From Wuchereria bancrofti (Eukaryota; Nematoda; Chromadorea; Rhabditida; Onchocercidae): a DNA stretch of 64,000 nt. The notes below the pieces were generated by a model. It made no database searches. It was not told the origin of the DNA and saw only the letters and a list, made by a program, of their open reading frames with translations. Of the stretch, positions 38,074-50,044 are shown in pieces (position 1 is the stretch's first letter; each line of letters starts with the position of its first letter). Where the stretch lies: positions 8,759,831 through 8,823,830 of the forward strand of contig SSBO01000009.1 in the NCBI GenBank assembly GCA_005281725.1, in the 5' to 3' direction. A program made the position numbers and the translations under genes.

Positions 38074-41000
38074 CTAAGTTTTAGCTCTTCCGATTCCTGC
38101 TGAGGCTTGTAATTCAGTTGGTGGTGTTATAGCCAACGAGTTTACCTGACTGAAAATACATGGAATTAAAAAAAAATGTAATCCCACAGTCTCATAATAG
38201 CTTCACAAATGCAATCAAAACTAATCAAATATAAAAAAATAAATGCATATATCAGAACTATTTTTTTTTCATTACTTCCTTCTTCATAAATTTCCAAAAA
38301 ATATCAGAATTTGCACAAACTGTTCTATTTTAAGTTGACCATTTTAAGTCCATTTTTATCCATATCTTTGACAATCATGACGGATAACAGTTCACAAATG
38401 TTACTGCAAGTTCCAGTGAAGTTATTTATTATATTTTATTCAATTTATAAATCCAAAATGTACTTTTCTTTCTGCTGATCTGGAGTTTTTACGGCAGTTC
38501 CTATATTTCGTAAAGGTGTAGTTATTTGAGCAGTCCAATTTGTCTGGAATTTATTATAGAAACAACAGCATGACAAGGAAACTCTTTCTTTCAAATTAAA
38601 AAAAAATGTTTTTTTCTTCAAAAATATTCCACTGAAACCAAATTTTTTTTTGGACAATAAAACTTTTTCGAGTGGTCTTACAACAATAGCATACCACTCC
38701 TAAGACACGTGGATAGATAGTCGGTGGGGTATTTGCATAAGTTAAATTTGATTGCTGCTGTGGTGGAGTAATGATGGGTGATCGCCGGCACTGAATAAGA
38801 TCACTGATTACTGAAATACATCTCAAATTTGCAAAGCTTCAGAGATAACATGCAAAACATTTTCTTTGAGAATATTCAAGAAGCAATAAATTCGCTGCAT
38901 TTATTAATCAGTGATTTTTTTATCCGCAATGCAAAAGCTGATCAATCGAAGAATTAATCTAACTTCCTGAGAAATAACAATAATAAAATTAATGTACATA
39001 AGTTAATCTTGTCGAAAAATTTCTATGACCACTGATTTTGCATCCACCTGTACTCACTGCTATCCAAAAATTCATAAAATTACAGGATGAAAAGTACCCA
39101 CATCTGTCCTCAAGTAAAGTACAGACTCACATGCTTCTTTTTTCTCACATTTAACTTTCCACATTTCCGCATCTTTCTTTGCCTGCTCACATTCCGTTGA
39201 CAGATTATCCAGCTGCAAAAAATAATTTAAGGAATATATAAAGATATAGGCTTCCATAAACAAGTATTTGATAATGTTTACGATTGGCATAGAAAAATCA
39301 AAGAAATAACTAAAAAACATAAAAGTTATCTAAACTATATTTCGATAATTAAATTAATACAATAGTCGGTTTTCAAAGAAAAACAAAAGAGAAGATGAAA
39401 CCTTTGCTCTTAACTGTGTATTTGAATCAGTTAAAGCATCAATAGCTCTTTTACGTTCCTCCAAATCCTTTTCCATAGCATTCATTTTTTCATTTATCAT
39501 TATACCATCACCAATAGCAGCATGACGAGTTTTTTCCTGCAAAAGGAACAGAAACACTTTTGTTTGAATATTTTTATCAGTATAAATAAAATTGCATTTA
39601 GGTAAATAATATTAATAGAACGAGTTGGCGTTTATTTCTGATTTTTACTACGCATTTTTCAAAAATATTCACCGTTGCAGTAAACTTCGTCTTTTAAGAA
39701 CACTTCTCTTCTAGAAATTTTATGAATAGAAAATGAAGATATTAATGATAACTAGGATCTTTCAATCAGTTTAGTCCATCTACAAGCAATAACTATTACT
39801 TCCTTCTTGAGAAAAGTGTCTCAATAATAATAGTCCAATATCTCTAAAAAGAAGTGTGCAGTAACATTCCAATAATTATAAAAAATGACTTCCTCTCCTA
39901 CAAAGGAGGAAATTATTATGATGAAAACTTACACCATAAAGTTTTTTAATAATCCTAATAGCTTTATCATGTTCGCTTTTCCAATGATTAATCTCTTCGT
40001 TAACAAATTGTAATTTCTGGCGTAATTCTTTATTCTCTCTGTCAGCATCATCTATTGTATCCTTCAGATCACGTATCTGTATTATACAGCTATGCGTTTC
40101 GTCATCTCTATCATTTAGTTCCTGTTGCAACTCTTCTTTTTTTTGTTCCAAATCACGTAATTGGTTTTCCTGAACGGAAATCATTCAAAGGATGATCAAA
40201 AATATATTTTGTCGAGCAAATCAAGCAAATATTCTGAAAATCTATTTCATCTTTTCATCAACAAAAAAATCCAATGTTTTCCATCTATCTACAACTTGAA
40301 TCTGAGATCTTCAGAAATTATGTCCTCTCTAATTCCTACAGAATTCCACTATTTTTTGAAGAAAAAACTTACTGCAGTTTCCCACTAAACTTTTGATGCG
40401 TATATAATAAATATTCCTAAAAAAATCACACAGTCAGTTAACCAAATGAAGTAAACATACAGAAGTATCGAGTTCTTCCGTTAGGACATGCACTCTATCT
40501 TCCAACTGATTAACCTGTTCAATCAGATCATCGATTCGATCACGAAAATCAACTACTTCTTCCTTTAAAGTGCTTACTTCTTGTGTAAGCATCTAAAAAC
40601 CACATATCAGTTGAAGTAAGAAATTTGCTACAGAAACAGAAAAAGGAAATAATCGTAGTGAAGAAAATTTTAATAACACTGGAAGTATAAAAGAAAAACT
40701 GATACCTGCTTATCTGCTTGGAGTTCCTCGTTCAATTCTTCAAGCTTATGTTTGCTTTCATTAATCTGAAGAATAAAAAAGATATGATTAACTAATAGAA
40801 ATTAAAATGAAAAGTATGATGTAAACCAAAAATAAAGAAATTTTTATTGAGTGAAAATATCTTCGATCTATGACTACGATTATATATTGGTCTCATTCCA
40901 GTGGAAACAACTCTTTATTCCTTTCCTTCTTTCTCTCAATAAGTAAACGCAAAATTAACTCTGAAGAAAGCTTATTAAAACCGAATATACTTTCATGATA

Positions 41001-42894
41001 AAAAAAATCAAATTCTTACTTCATTACGCTCTTCTTCCCATTTCTGAAGGCAATCTGAATGCATCTTTTCTTTTGAAACCAATGAATTTCGCAAATTTTT
41101 GTTTTCCTATAAATAATATTAATAAAGCTGGTGATCATTCCAAAGACAGTCAATGCCCAGCGACTATAACAATAAAGAGATTAACTGCTAAGAAAAGATA
41201 CAATATTAATATATAGTGCATATGCTCCTATATCTTACTTTAGATATAAAATTCAAAAAAAGTTTTAAAACATTGATAAGAAACACCCAGTAATTCAAGC
41301 AAATATGTTAATATGTTAGTAATTTGAAATATTAACATACCGCTTGTTCCGATAATAACAAATCACGGAAAGTATCCAGCTCTTTTAAACACGCCTGAAA
41401 AGTGAACAATAAAAGAATTTGACATGAGTTAAATTATACGATTAGGATGCCTAAAGGAACAGAAAAAAAATTCAATAGTATCAAATTTACAAAATATCCA
41501 ATTAAAATACGAACCAATGCTCACCTTATATTTCATGATTTTTTCAACAAGATGCGTTATTAAAGCTTTATCAGTTACTCTTCGAAGAGGTAAAGAAAGA
41601 ACCGTAACCCACTTAAAGCCCATTTTTCCGACTAGATCAAACCTGCAATAATGAAAATGCAAATCAACTTTATCAAATATAGCTCTTCTTTTTCAGCTTA
41701 TAAATAGGATCATCAAAAATCATATTTTTGTTTTAATTCAAAAAATCACATGTGTCGAAATATTCCTTATTATCTGTTTTTACATTTATGGCCAATGAAT
41801 TATGGTTTTTGAGAGCACTTGATCTTTCCTTTACCGCATTAATGTTTTAATAATCTAATACATATGCCGTCAACGACTTCACATTTATAGCAATGATTAT
41901 CACGTAAATATCCAGCATTTCATAACGCTATGATAGCATTTTCAACGATAAATCTTTTTATTGTAAATAACTTAGCGAAAGTGAAGAAGAAGAGTATACT
42001 TGAATAAAGCATTATTATCGTTAAGGCCTCCCCGAAGATGAGATCCATTGCTACTATCCAGGCAAGTAACAAAATCGACTATTTTCTTAGGAAATGCATC
42101 AAATTCGACATCTAATTCTTGCTCTCGTTTCATCAATTCATATTCAGATCGCCGAAGTGACAGTGTATATATGAACAAAGGGTCATCATCTCGTGATATA
42201 CAAAATATAAATTCCTGAAAATTCAAGTGGACAATTTTTGTGAAAACTAATCAGAACATATGACATGAAGTAGCCTGATATATACATCTTTCTTTTCTTT
42301 AACTTGAAAATAAGGTATGTTCCAACTTGTGCAAATAAAACTCTAATCTGAATTAAGACCTACGTAAGAGAACCTAATTAAATATAACTATAAAATCACA
42401 TGACGATATAATCAAGAAGAATAGACATTTGGTTTCTAGAATTGTGATTCAGAATGATCATCAAAAAAAAAAAAACAAACTCTAACCTTCTCTGCTCTAT
42501 TCTGTCGTTCGTCTATTTTCAGATTCAAAATTATGCGACTGAAAAAACAATATCTGACAAAGTTTTGACGAATCCACTTTTGTAAATTATATTCCGCTTT
42601 CAAATCTAACAACCACGGCACTTTACCAAATCAATAACTTATAACGTATATACATAAGAAATTTAAGTAACTGGGAAATGTATCACTTACTGGGAAAGTG
42701 GGAAGTGAAAATATACTTTAATATTTTATGTTCTGCTACTCAATATATCCTCGTTAACATCATATTAGTAATATCTACTATATTAAAGAAAAAAAAAAAT
42801 GAAGGAAACAGAAATCAAACCTTTTACTAGTCGTCTGTTCATTTGTATCAGTAGAATAAACAGCGATATTATCGTGAAATAATGTTTGAACCAT
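38074..42894 (-). CDS. sas-6: Spindle assembly abnormal protein 6 (SAS-6) homologue
   Basis: Fourteen exons: 42821-42894, 42487-42538, 42000-42214, 41525-41642, 41341-41394, 41020-41106, 40706-40765, 40461-40592, 39933-40169, 39402-39536, 39131-39212, 38695-38810, 38464-38543, 38074-38149. All phases agree and give 505 aa; the C. elegans protein is similar in length. SAS-6 builds the ninefold centre of the centriole by dimerising through a coiled coil and oligomerising through its head. Residues 1-153 form the head: MVQTLFHDNI start (compare the vertebrate MSQVLFH), SRDDDPLFIYTLSL, LDVEFDAFPKKIVDFV, and KWVTVLSLPLRRVTDK. Residues ~154-415 are an acidic/basic heptad coiled coil rich in Glu, Lys and Leu. 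The tail is Pro/Thr-rich with TP dipeptides (ITPP, NTPPTIYP, ITPPTEL), likely kinase targets. If the donor in exon 13 is ignored, translation stops at 38445 (486 aa), and AATAAA follows within about 15 bases. Two 3' ends are therefore plausible. Confidence 0.92.
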
Positions 42895-43355
42895 TCAAAT
42901 TTATCTATAATTTTATTTCATAAAACACAAATATTGTGAGACACAATAACCAAATTCAATCAGATGAACATATCACAACGATGACAACGTGCCGAATTAA
43001 AGCGAAATTTCAGATAAATGGCTAATAGCACTGCAAAGCATTGAAGTTGACAACGAGTTCAGGATAAAAACAACTGCTCATATCTTTAAATTCATCCGGA
43101 TACATTTTAAAAAAATTAAGATAATAATATGGAAAATTAATCAAAATTAGCAAAGCACAAAATCAGCAGTCTTGAAACAAATATTCTCTTCTGATAATTG
43201 GTCAATTGATATATTCAGTAATGAAATTGCAAGAGTAAGCATAAATAAGACCTAGAGAAGAATGAAAGTGAACACAAAGAGTTTTTACAAAATTAGATCA
43301 ATAAATGGTAGGCAAATGGTATCAAGATTGAAAAATCTAAAAAAAAAAGAAAACA

Positions 43356-43847
43356 TTAATCTATTCCAATATGTCGAAGAATAACATTTGCTAAATTTGA
43401 ATAATCAGGTCCCGCAAATGGTCTACGTTTGAAAATTTCAGGTGATCTGATAACTTCAGCTAAATCGTTTGGTCTGGTGCAGAAAATATGGCCCAACTCA
43501 TGTAAGCGTTCAGCGAGTTCCCATTGATGATTATTCATTAACTCTTCATTAACCACTACCACAAATGGTTTTTTATATCGAAGCACTTCAAGACATGTTC
43601 CAGCACCACCATGTCCAATTACCAAGTCCGCTTCAGCAATATCTTGTAAAATATCATCTTTGTAACGATAGTAATTGATATTTATACCATAATGATTACC
43701 TTTCTCAAGCTCTATTTTACCTCTGCCCATTTGTATGAGTAAGTCGGTAATACCAATTTCTTTCAACGACTCCAAAAATTTTCGTCCAACTACTACATGT
43801 ATTAATGCATCAAACTCTGTACTTCCAACTGTGACAAAACAACGCAT
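43356..43847 (-). CDS. alg13: UDP-GlcNAc transferase catalytic subunit ALG13
   Basis: A single exon of 163 codons from ATG at 43845-43847, chosen over a non-ATG extension because MRCFVTVGSTEFD matches the family start exactly. ALG13 is the catalytic half of the ALG13/ALG14 enzyme. On the cytosolic face of the ER it adds the second GlcNAc to the dolichol-linked N-glycan precursor. Landmarks: VTVGSTEFDALI (nucleotide-binding N-terminus), IQMGRG, YRYKDDI, ADLVIGHGGAGTCLEVL (the GHGGAG sugar-nucleotide loop), KPFVVVVNEELMNNHQWELAERL and the closing GHIFC. Length fits the short free-standing form found in yeast and invertebrates, without the long C-terminal domains of vertebrates. A candidate trans-splice acceptor (TTGCATCTAG) ends two bases before the ATG. 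An upstream co-oriented gene stops only 46 bases before it, suggesting an operon. Confidence 0.95.
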   Translation of the reverse strand: MRCFVTVGSTEFDALIHVVVGRKFLESLKEIGITDLLIQMGRGKIELEKGNHYGININYYRYKDDILQDIAEADLVIGHGGAGTCLEVLRYKKPFVVVVNEELMNNHQWELAERLHELGHIFCTRPNDLAEVIRSPEIFKRRPFAGPDYSNLANVILRHIGID

Positions 43848-43893
43848 TGCTAGATGCAAGATATGTAAGTTGATAACTTAGGCCAACTGAGAT

Positions 43894-44211
43894 TCAATAC
43901 TTCACTAGACCCATATAATAGTAAGCACTTGGTCGAAGCCAGCTGTCACGTTTTTCTTGTTTCAAGCGTTGACGAATAACAGCTAGACGAAATTGTAACG
44001 CTTCTTCCTCAAATGATTCTTTAATTTCTACTAGCTTTCCTGCTTCTGCTGCTTCAGAAAATACCCGATCGGTAGGATCCTTGTAAACTTCACAACGTGC
44101 TGCTATCTGACGAACTGCCGAATCTATATCACCCCACGTTTTTGTCAAATCATGAGGATCGGACATCAAAAGTGCAGCAATATATGCCGGCCAATCGTCA
44201 AGAAAAACTTT
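43894..44211 (-). CDS. Unrecognised protein, last exon (105 residues)
   Basis: This exon opens at a good acceptor (AATTTCAG at 44212-44219) and runs 105 codons to TGA at 43894-43896. There is no suitable ATG near its start, so at least one exon lies upstream. None was found with confidence in 44212-45248. The peptide begins KVFLDDWPAYIAALL and has a charged helical middle rich in Glu, Lys and Arg. It ends RPSAYYYMGLVKY. No membrane segment is visible. The helical, basic, Trp/Tyr-ended style recalls small accessory subunits of mitochondrial complexes, but I cannot name a family. The codon pattern and non-repetitive sequence are clearly those of a real conserved protein. It stops 46 bases before ALG13 in the same direction. 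Confidence 0.75.
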   Translation of the reverse strand, partial: KVFLDDWPAYIAALLMSDPHDLTKTWGDIDSAVRQIAARCEVYKDPTDRVFSEAAEAGKLVEIKESFEEEALQFRLAVIRQRLKQEKRDSWLRPSAYYYMGLVKY

Positions 44212-45248
44212 CTGAAATTTCAATTATTTTATTAAATTATTTGAAAGAAAATCAGAAATATAAAAAAGTGCATGAATAGTGGCATATCCACCTATGTTTA
44301 TAATCCGCCAGGGAAAACAATTAATATTTAAAGAAAAGCAGTAGTCCCTGATTGTCGGCAACATACATCAAAGGATAAAACATATTTAAAACTACTGCCG
44401 ATCAATTCCTTTCGGCCTTGTAATAATATACATACTTTCCACGAACGGAAAATTCAAAATTCCATAATAACTTTATGTATTTTATTCTGAACAATTCAAG
44501 AGAAACTTGTACTGCAATAAGAAATGATGGAATAACATAAATTTATGCACACATTCACTATCTAAATGAAAAACAGTATGTTTAATGGTAAAAGAAAAAA
44601 CATGAAGATGGCCGATTTTCATAAAATTTCATTACAGAAAAAAAAAATACCACAAACCAAAGCATTAATGTAATGAAATAATCAAAAAATGTGGATTATG
44701 TTAAACTTGCATTGCCGAAAAATGAATGAATAAATAAAATCTATAAGATATGGATATCTGTTATGTTTGCTGTAACACACACGATAATCATATGAATTGT
44801 ATAACTAATCGATAAAAAAAAAACAAATGCTATGCAAAATAATTGATCTATTAGGTTGAGAGTATGGAATTCGTATTAATGTGTTATAAAAGCATATGTA
44901 TAAATCATATTAGCTAAATATTTCATTATGGTTAAATAATTATACGAAAAGAATAAAAGCAAGAGAAAGCAGAGAAGTGAAATAATTTGACTAGAAAAAT
45001 CCAAAATTTCAAAATTCCATCATTGAAAATTAGGCAAATAAGCATTCTCACTTAACAAATCAGCCCAACAAACAACAAACACACAAACAATAAGCAAAAA
45101 GTAAACCAAATCACAACCGATCAGCTCAACAAACAAGAATGCAAGGAATAGCGCTGCTATGGATTGGTATATTCTTGGAAAGAAGTGGGAAAATGGAAGT
45201 TTAATTTTTTCAACCTCAATAGCAACTCAATTGCACCGATTCAAATCA
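44212..45248. other. Upstream region of the ALG13 pair
   Basis: It should contain the missing 5' exon(s) of the preceding gene. Several GT and AG candidates exist, but none gives an open in-phase exon that I would defend. Otherwise AT-rich with no visible repeats. Confidence 0.4.
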
Positions 45249-46460
45249 CTGTCAGATTTATTAATTGGTAGGAATTTTAAGTTTCTTATTTCCAACTCAC
45301 AAAATTCAATTGTTTAAACAATTGCACAACAAAAAATTGTGTGACAACTTTTTAGCCTCTGATTTATTAGAATAGAATAATTCGGCTTATTAGAATAATA
45401 TTTCTCAAAGGTTTGATATCACACCCAAATGATAATCAGTAAAATGCTATACACCTTGGCCCTCTCACAGATCCTTGCAACAGGTTTAAATTGTACCCAT
45501 TCCGATAAATGACTTCAAAGAGAACGATTCCGAGAATGGGTAATTTGCGCTTCCTTGCTTGGATGTGATAGCCGTTTCCTAGGCTCCCTTTCCGTAGTCG
45601 AACCCATATGCTCCGTTAACGGTCACAACCATGATAGGTCCACAAATACCACCGAAAGTTAATAAATTAGGTTGACGAATTTGTCCCCGATACAGGACCG
45701 AGCGATCAGCTGTTGCTATTCAGTGTCACCAATTAACGGATCGATTACTTTAATCGAACAGATACGCTCGTCCAAAAGACATTGCTTTGGTTTCTGTATT
45801 AACTCTGAAATTGCCATAGTTATTCTCGTAAGATAATCAATATTGTGTGTGTTATAGCTATTAGAATTGAGCCATTCGTCACTTCAACTTTTATAAGTTA
45901 ATTAATTGCTGTGTTGGCTAATCTCTGAAAACCTTACCGAAGAACACTTTAAAATTTAAATTGACTAGAATTTGCATTATTAATTGATCTTTTCCTTCTT
46001 ATCTCGCAACTCTATTTTGATGGTCAAATAAACAGTAAGTTATAATCAAAGAATACGAGAAAGTTAGGTTGATAGAATCAATGACAGAATCAAATCCATC
46101 CAAAGTTTGTTTTAATATCTTTCTCCTAAGATAATATGCCGAAAGAAATGTGATTAGTAAGGGAAATGATGCACAAGAATCGGAACAAATTCTGAAGGAG
46201 GATCCGTGTTGATAAGAGCTCTTAATCTGATCCCTAATTAAACTTCAATGAGAATTCAATTGTGCAAGAGATTGTTAAACCAATCTTGCAATAATTGTTT
46301 CATTAAGAAAAGTCGAATGATATTTTGATATTTTAATTAATTGATAAGGATATACTATTCAATATTTGATCATTTTTTAATTCTTACATTTATCCCAAGA
46401 GAAATTAAAGACATATTAAGACTCACAAGAAAATAAATAAAACGATCGTATTAAAATAGC
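45249..46460 (+). repeat. Third copy of the outer-arm module (solo)
   Basis: This segment matches the right arm (about 61640-62965) in the same orientation and the left arm (about 48890-50800) in reverse. Landmarks are a GGCTTATTAGAATAATATTT block at about 45382, then a degenerate 18S rDNA fragment, then a dispersed repeat at 46025-46460. The block TTGGCTAATCTCTGAAAA at about 45916 is shared with the left arm but missing from the right. The module lies outside the main palindrome, so it was duplicated at least twice. Confidence 0.75.
45449..45802 (-). pseudogene. Degenerate 18S rDNA fragment, copy 1
   Basis: Read on the minus strand, this follows the 5' third of nuclear 18S rRNA with many substitutions and small deletions. 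Recognisable pieces are CAACTTTCG-like DNA, CCATCATGGTTGTGACC-like DNA (CTATCATGGTTGTGACCG), AACGGAG, TTCGACT, AAACGGCTATCACATCCAAG and CGCAAATTACCCATTCTC. It keeps the TTTAAACC...AAGGATCTGTGAGAGGG segment that the other two copies have lost. It lacks the GTCAATACCT-type segment that they keep. It cannot be functional rRNA. The match is from memory of the rRNA sequence. Confidence 0.8.
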
Positions 46461-46617
46461 AAAAAATAGTATTTAAGTTAAAAATAATTGGATTTTTATG
46501 GTCCTCAGTACTTGCTCACTCGTTGCTTAAGTTAACTTTAATTGACTGTACTGATTATGTGACCCTTCACCATAACCCTGAAAATGAAACTCTATTCTGT
46601 TGATCAAATCAACAATT

Positions 46618-46785
46618 GCTGATAACCAAAGAATACAATAAAATTAGGTTGATCAATAACAAAATCAATTTGATCCCAAATTTGATTTTATATCTTTGTT
46701 CTATCAGAATGCATGAAAAGAGAGATGACTTTTTAGGAAAGTGCACAAAAATTAAAGGATTCGTCAGGTGCTCTCAATCGGTCAA
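46618..46785 (+). repeat. Dispersed repeat copy outside the arms
   Basis: A copy of the family described at 48000-49375. It starts GCTGATAACCAAAGAATAC and runs through TTTGATTTTATATCTTTGTTC. It ends in a diverged form of the GAAGGAGGATCCGTGT block. Confidence 0.7.
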
Positions 46786-46892
46786 GAATTCTTGACCAAA
46801 TACCCCTCCACCATAACTCTGAAAATAAAAACAATTAAGCATTTAATGATTTATCACTATTCATTGGGACTTCATTTTCATCAGTGCTTTTG

Positions 46893-46985
46893 GCAGGCAG
46901 AGAAATGTCATTATGAGCATGCACCGCGGTGCAAAAGACCGCGGTTCGAAAGTCATTATGAGCATGCACCGCGATGCAAAAGACA
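46893..46985 (+). repeat. GC-rich 45-bp direct duplication
   Basis: GTCATTATGAGCATGCACCG followed by CGGTGCAAAAGAC is repeated once, with CGCGGTTCGAAA between the copies. It is a sharp GC-rich island in AT-rich DNA. GGTTCGAAA resembles a pol III B box, and GCACCGCGGTGC is a perfect 12-base palindrome. Translated on the plus strand it would give a duplicated HYEHAPRCKR, but no gene context supports this. Confidence 0.75.
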
Positions 46986-47509
46986 AATTGAAAGCTACTT
47001 TACAAATGTACAAAAAACAGTAATTTATTATCCCTAAGGTTTGTAATAAAAATTAATGCACCTTGAAATTATAGAATCTTTCTGAACTTTAAAAAATATC
47101 ACAATGTTATAAAGATAAAATAATAGATTTTATACCAAATATTTTCCATTTTATAATAAATTAAAGAATTCATAAAAGTAATAAAGATTCAATTATAAAA
47201 AACTCCTTGACAAAGGAGGTAAATTCTCGTAGCAAATTCTGCGCCACTACTTGAAGAATTGAAAATTGTAAAGCTTTGAGTTTTTGTAAGAATTTACGCT
47301 TGCAACATCACCAAAATAAGTTTGTAAATTAGAACGCGTTGCTGCTGCAAGCGTAACAGATATGTTTTAGTGCATGAAATAGAAACATTTAATTTATAAA
47401 ATAGGTTAAAGGTCGCTGTACGTAAACTTTCTACAGTGTTTTGATAGTTTTTCATCATACTTACAATTCTCTGTGACAAGTAAGGTCGATTTCATAGCAT
47501 AATGATAGC

Positions 47510-47770
47510 TTTATTTATTAATGATTGTAAGTCTTGCATAACTGAAATTATAGTATTCTATTCATATGACATTTCAGTTTAGTTTTTCATATGGAATTTC
47601 AGTTTAATTTTGTATAAAATTAATGAAAGAACAAACACGAGAAGTAAACTAACTTATTAATACTTAAACAATGTCACTTTATGTGAAGTAAACAAGATTT
47701 TCAGTTTATTTATAGGAAGGAACAGTAAAGTAATAAAAATTATACACTATTTCGCACATCATTTAGGTAA
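47510..47770 (+). repeat. Direct repeat, partner at about 56220-56440
   Basis: The two segments share AATGTCACTTTATGTGAAGT, AAACAAGATTTTCAG and TAGGAAGGAACAGTAAA in the same order and orientation with few changes. Their orientation is the same although one lies in the left outer region and the other in the central spacer. They therefore do not follow the palindrome. Confidence 0.8.
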
Positions 47771-47999
47771 TAGACTAAATTTTCTAAAATTCTTCAAAGT
47801 TTTTTGAAGCAAATATTGAGACATTAATTTGTTCCAAGCAACCTTTCGACGTGAATTAATGAATGCAGGAGACGACATAGATATTTAATTCTATCATATT
47901 TTTAAGATGGCATAATTGTTTCTATCAGAAATAATCACAATTACTTTCTATCTCGAGTGAAACCACCAGGGAATATTTCAAATCTTAATTAACGCTTTA

Positions 48000-49375
48000 A
48001 GATTACATTAAAAGCATTTCAACATGGATCCTTCTTCAGTTATCATTTTTTTACATCATTTCGCTTAGTAATCACATTACTTTCCATGTATTATTTTAGA
48101 ACAAAGATATAAAATCAAACGTTTTGAACAATTTTCAACGAATTTGAATGGAAGAACTACAAATCATTTGCTTTGAAGGTATAAAACGATTATTTATCAT
48201 TGTAAGGTATTCTCCATTTTGACGTGGAAACGTGAAATGTTTTATGTTAGCGATTTATTCATTATAACAGTATTGTAAAAGAAATTGAGTTCCTTTATGT
48301 TTCACAGTTCGAATGATAAATGATAACCAAAGAATAAAACAAAGTTGATCAATGGAAGAATCAAATCCATCCAATATTTGATTTTATTTCTTTGCTATAA
48401 GATAAAATATGAGACGAGAATTGCCTGTAAAGGGAAATGATGTAGGTGGTTTTGGAGACTCTGAAGTCGAAACACGATAGATGTCGAAACATATTAAGCT
48501 GATCCCAACCGCTCTTCAACAGCAATTTACGTACGTAGAAAGGGCGATATAATTTATTATAAAGTTGTTTGCTAGTGGAAATGATTTCAGATTTTTTTAG
48601 AATTTTTCATCTTTTTAGATTCTTCTTTTTGGATATTATTCTTTCAGGAATGAGTTGTTTTTTTCTTCTTTTTTTAGAATGTTTTTATCACCAATCAACT
48701 TGCAATGACAGTTATATTAGCTTTAGGAATGTCAAAAATCTGATATTAAATTAATTTGTATTGAGAATGACATGCGGTAAACAATTTGCAACTGAAGCAT
48801 GTGGTCCACATTTGAAAAATATTATTTTTATTTGAAAAAAAAATACTACAAACACACAACCATAAAATATGTTGTGCAGGAAAGAAAGAGTAGGAAGATC
48901 GTTTTATTGATTCTTTTGTGAGATTTAATATCAGTCTTCAATTTTCCTTGAAGCAAATGTAAGAACAAAAAATTATCAAATATTAAAATGGTATATCCTT
49001 ATTAATTAGTTGATATTAATTGAAAAATTAAAATATTACTCGACTTTCCCTCAAAGAAATCATTTTTTGCACGATTGCAATAAATTGCAAGATTGATATA
49101 CACAATATCATGTTTCTTGCATAATTGATTTCTCATTGAAGAAATTCTTGACCAGGGATCAAATTAAGGGATTTTTCGACACGGATCCTCCTTCAGATCC
49201 TCTCTAGCCAATTTTTCATCATTTCCCTAAGCAGTTACCTCTCTTTCCGTGTATTGTCTTAGAACAAAGATATAAAATCAAACTTTGGATGGATTTGATT
49301 CTGTCATTGATCAACTTTACTTTGTCGTATTCTTTGTTTATCAGCTATTGTTTATTTGATCAGTGGAGCTATGAG
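48000..49375. repeat. Dispersed repeat cluster in the left outer arm (three copies)
   Basis: The copies are at about 48000-48130 (minus), 48318-48500 (plus) and 48900-49375 (minus, longest). The core, about 180 bases, runs from GATAACCAAAGAATA through GATCAATGACAGAATCAAAT, CCATCCAAAG, TTTGATTTTATATCTTTGTTC and GGGAAATGATG to GAAGGAGGATCCGTGT. Long copies continue about 250 bases further to ATAAAACGATC. No open frame is conserved between copies, and no terminal inverted repeats were seen. Members lie in both orientations throughout 46-64 kb and were not noticed before 45 kb. Confidence 0.8.
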
Positions 49376-50044
49376 ACAAAAAGGATATACGATTCAATGA
49401 AAAAGGATATACGATTCAATGAATATACAGACAAAAAGGTAAGGTTTTTAGAAGTTTGCCAATTTCTCAGTTAATTCCTTCGCTTATCTCATAGGCTAAT
49501 AAAACATTCATGGAAAATTTCAAAATAAAAGAAAAATTGCACTGTTAAAAGTATCAGATAGATATGTGCAATGAGCTCATTAGGTTTTTAAAATGAGTGC
49601 AAGTTCTTAATGCTTTGATTTTCATGAACAGTTTAAATCTTTTACTGTTCATATCCTATGTAATGATTGTTTCGACAACTCTTAATCTTATAATCAAGTA
49701 AATTTAATTTTAGCAAAAATTGAATAATCATAGGATGCTCTGAAATATATTACAAGCAATATATTACAAAATATACGTAAATGTTATGTATATATTTTAA
49801 AATAAAAGAACAAAAGAACTGTCAAATACGAATAGAATTATCCTTACTAATTCGTTGAAATATCTTTCAAGTTTTTTTAAAGGAAATTTTGAAAAGATGA
49901 TAAAAATTGTAAAGCACAATATCATTTCTCTTGATTCGTGAAGAATTAGAAATGAAAATTGTAGTCATTTCAAATGTCAACGTATTTGTCGGTAAGATTT
50001 TCAGAGATTAGCCAACATAGCAATTATTCTTTTATACATATCTC

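Noticed and set aside
46768..47037. Possible prepropeptide gene with a duplicated HYEHAPRCKR
   Set aside because: No ATG with signal peptide, and the repeat is better explained as a GC-rich DNA duplication. Kept only as a finding on the DNA.
48569..48754. 61-codon frame repeated at 63104-63289 with two amino-acid changes
   Set aside because: Both copies simply reflect recent arm identity. The frame does not begin with ATG, is Phe/Leu-rich and has no gene signals.
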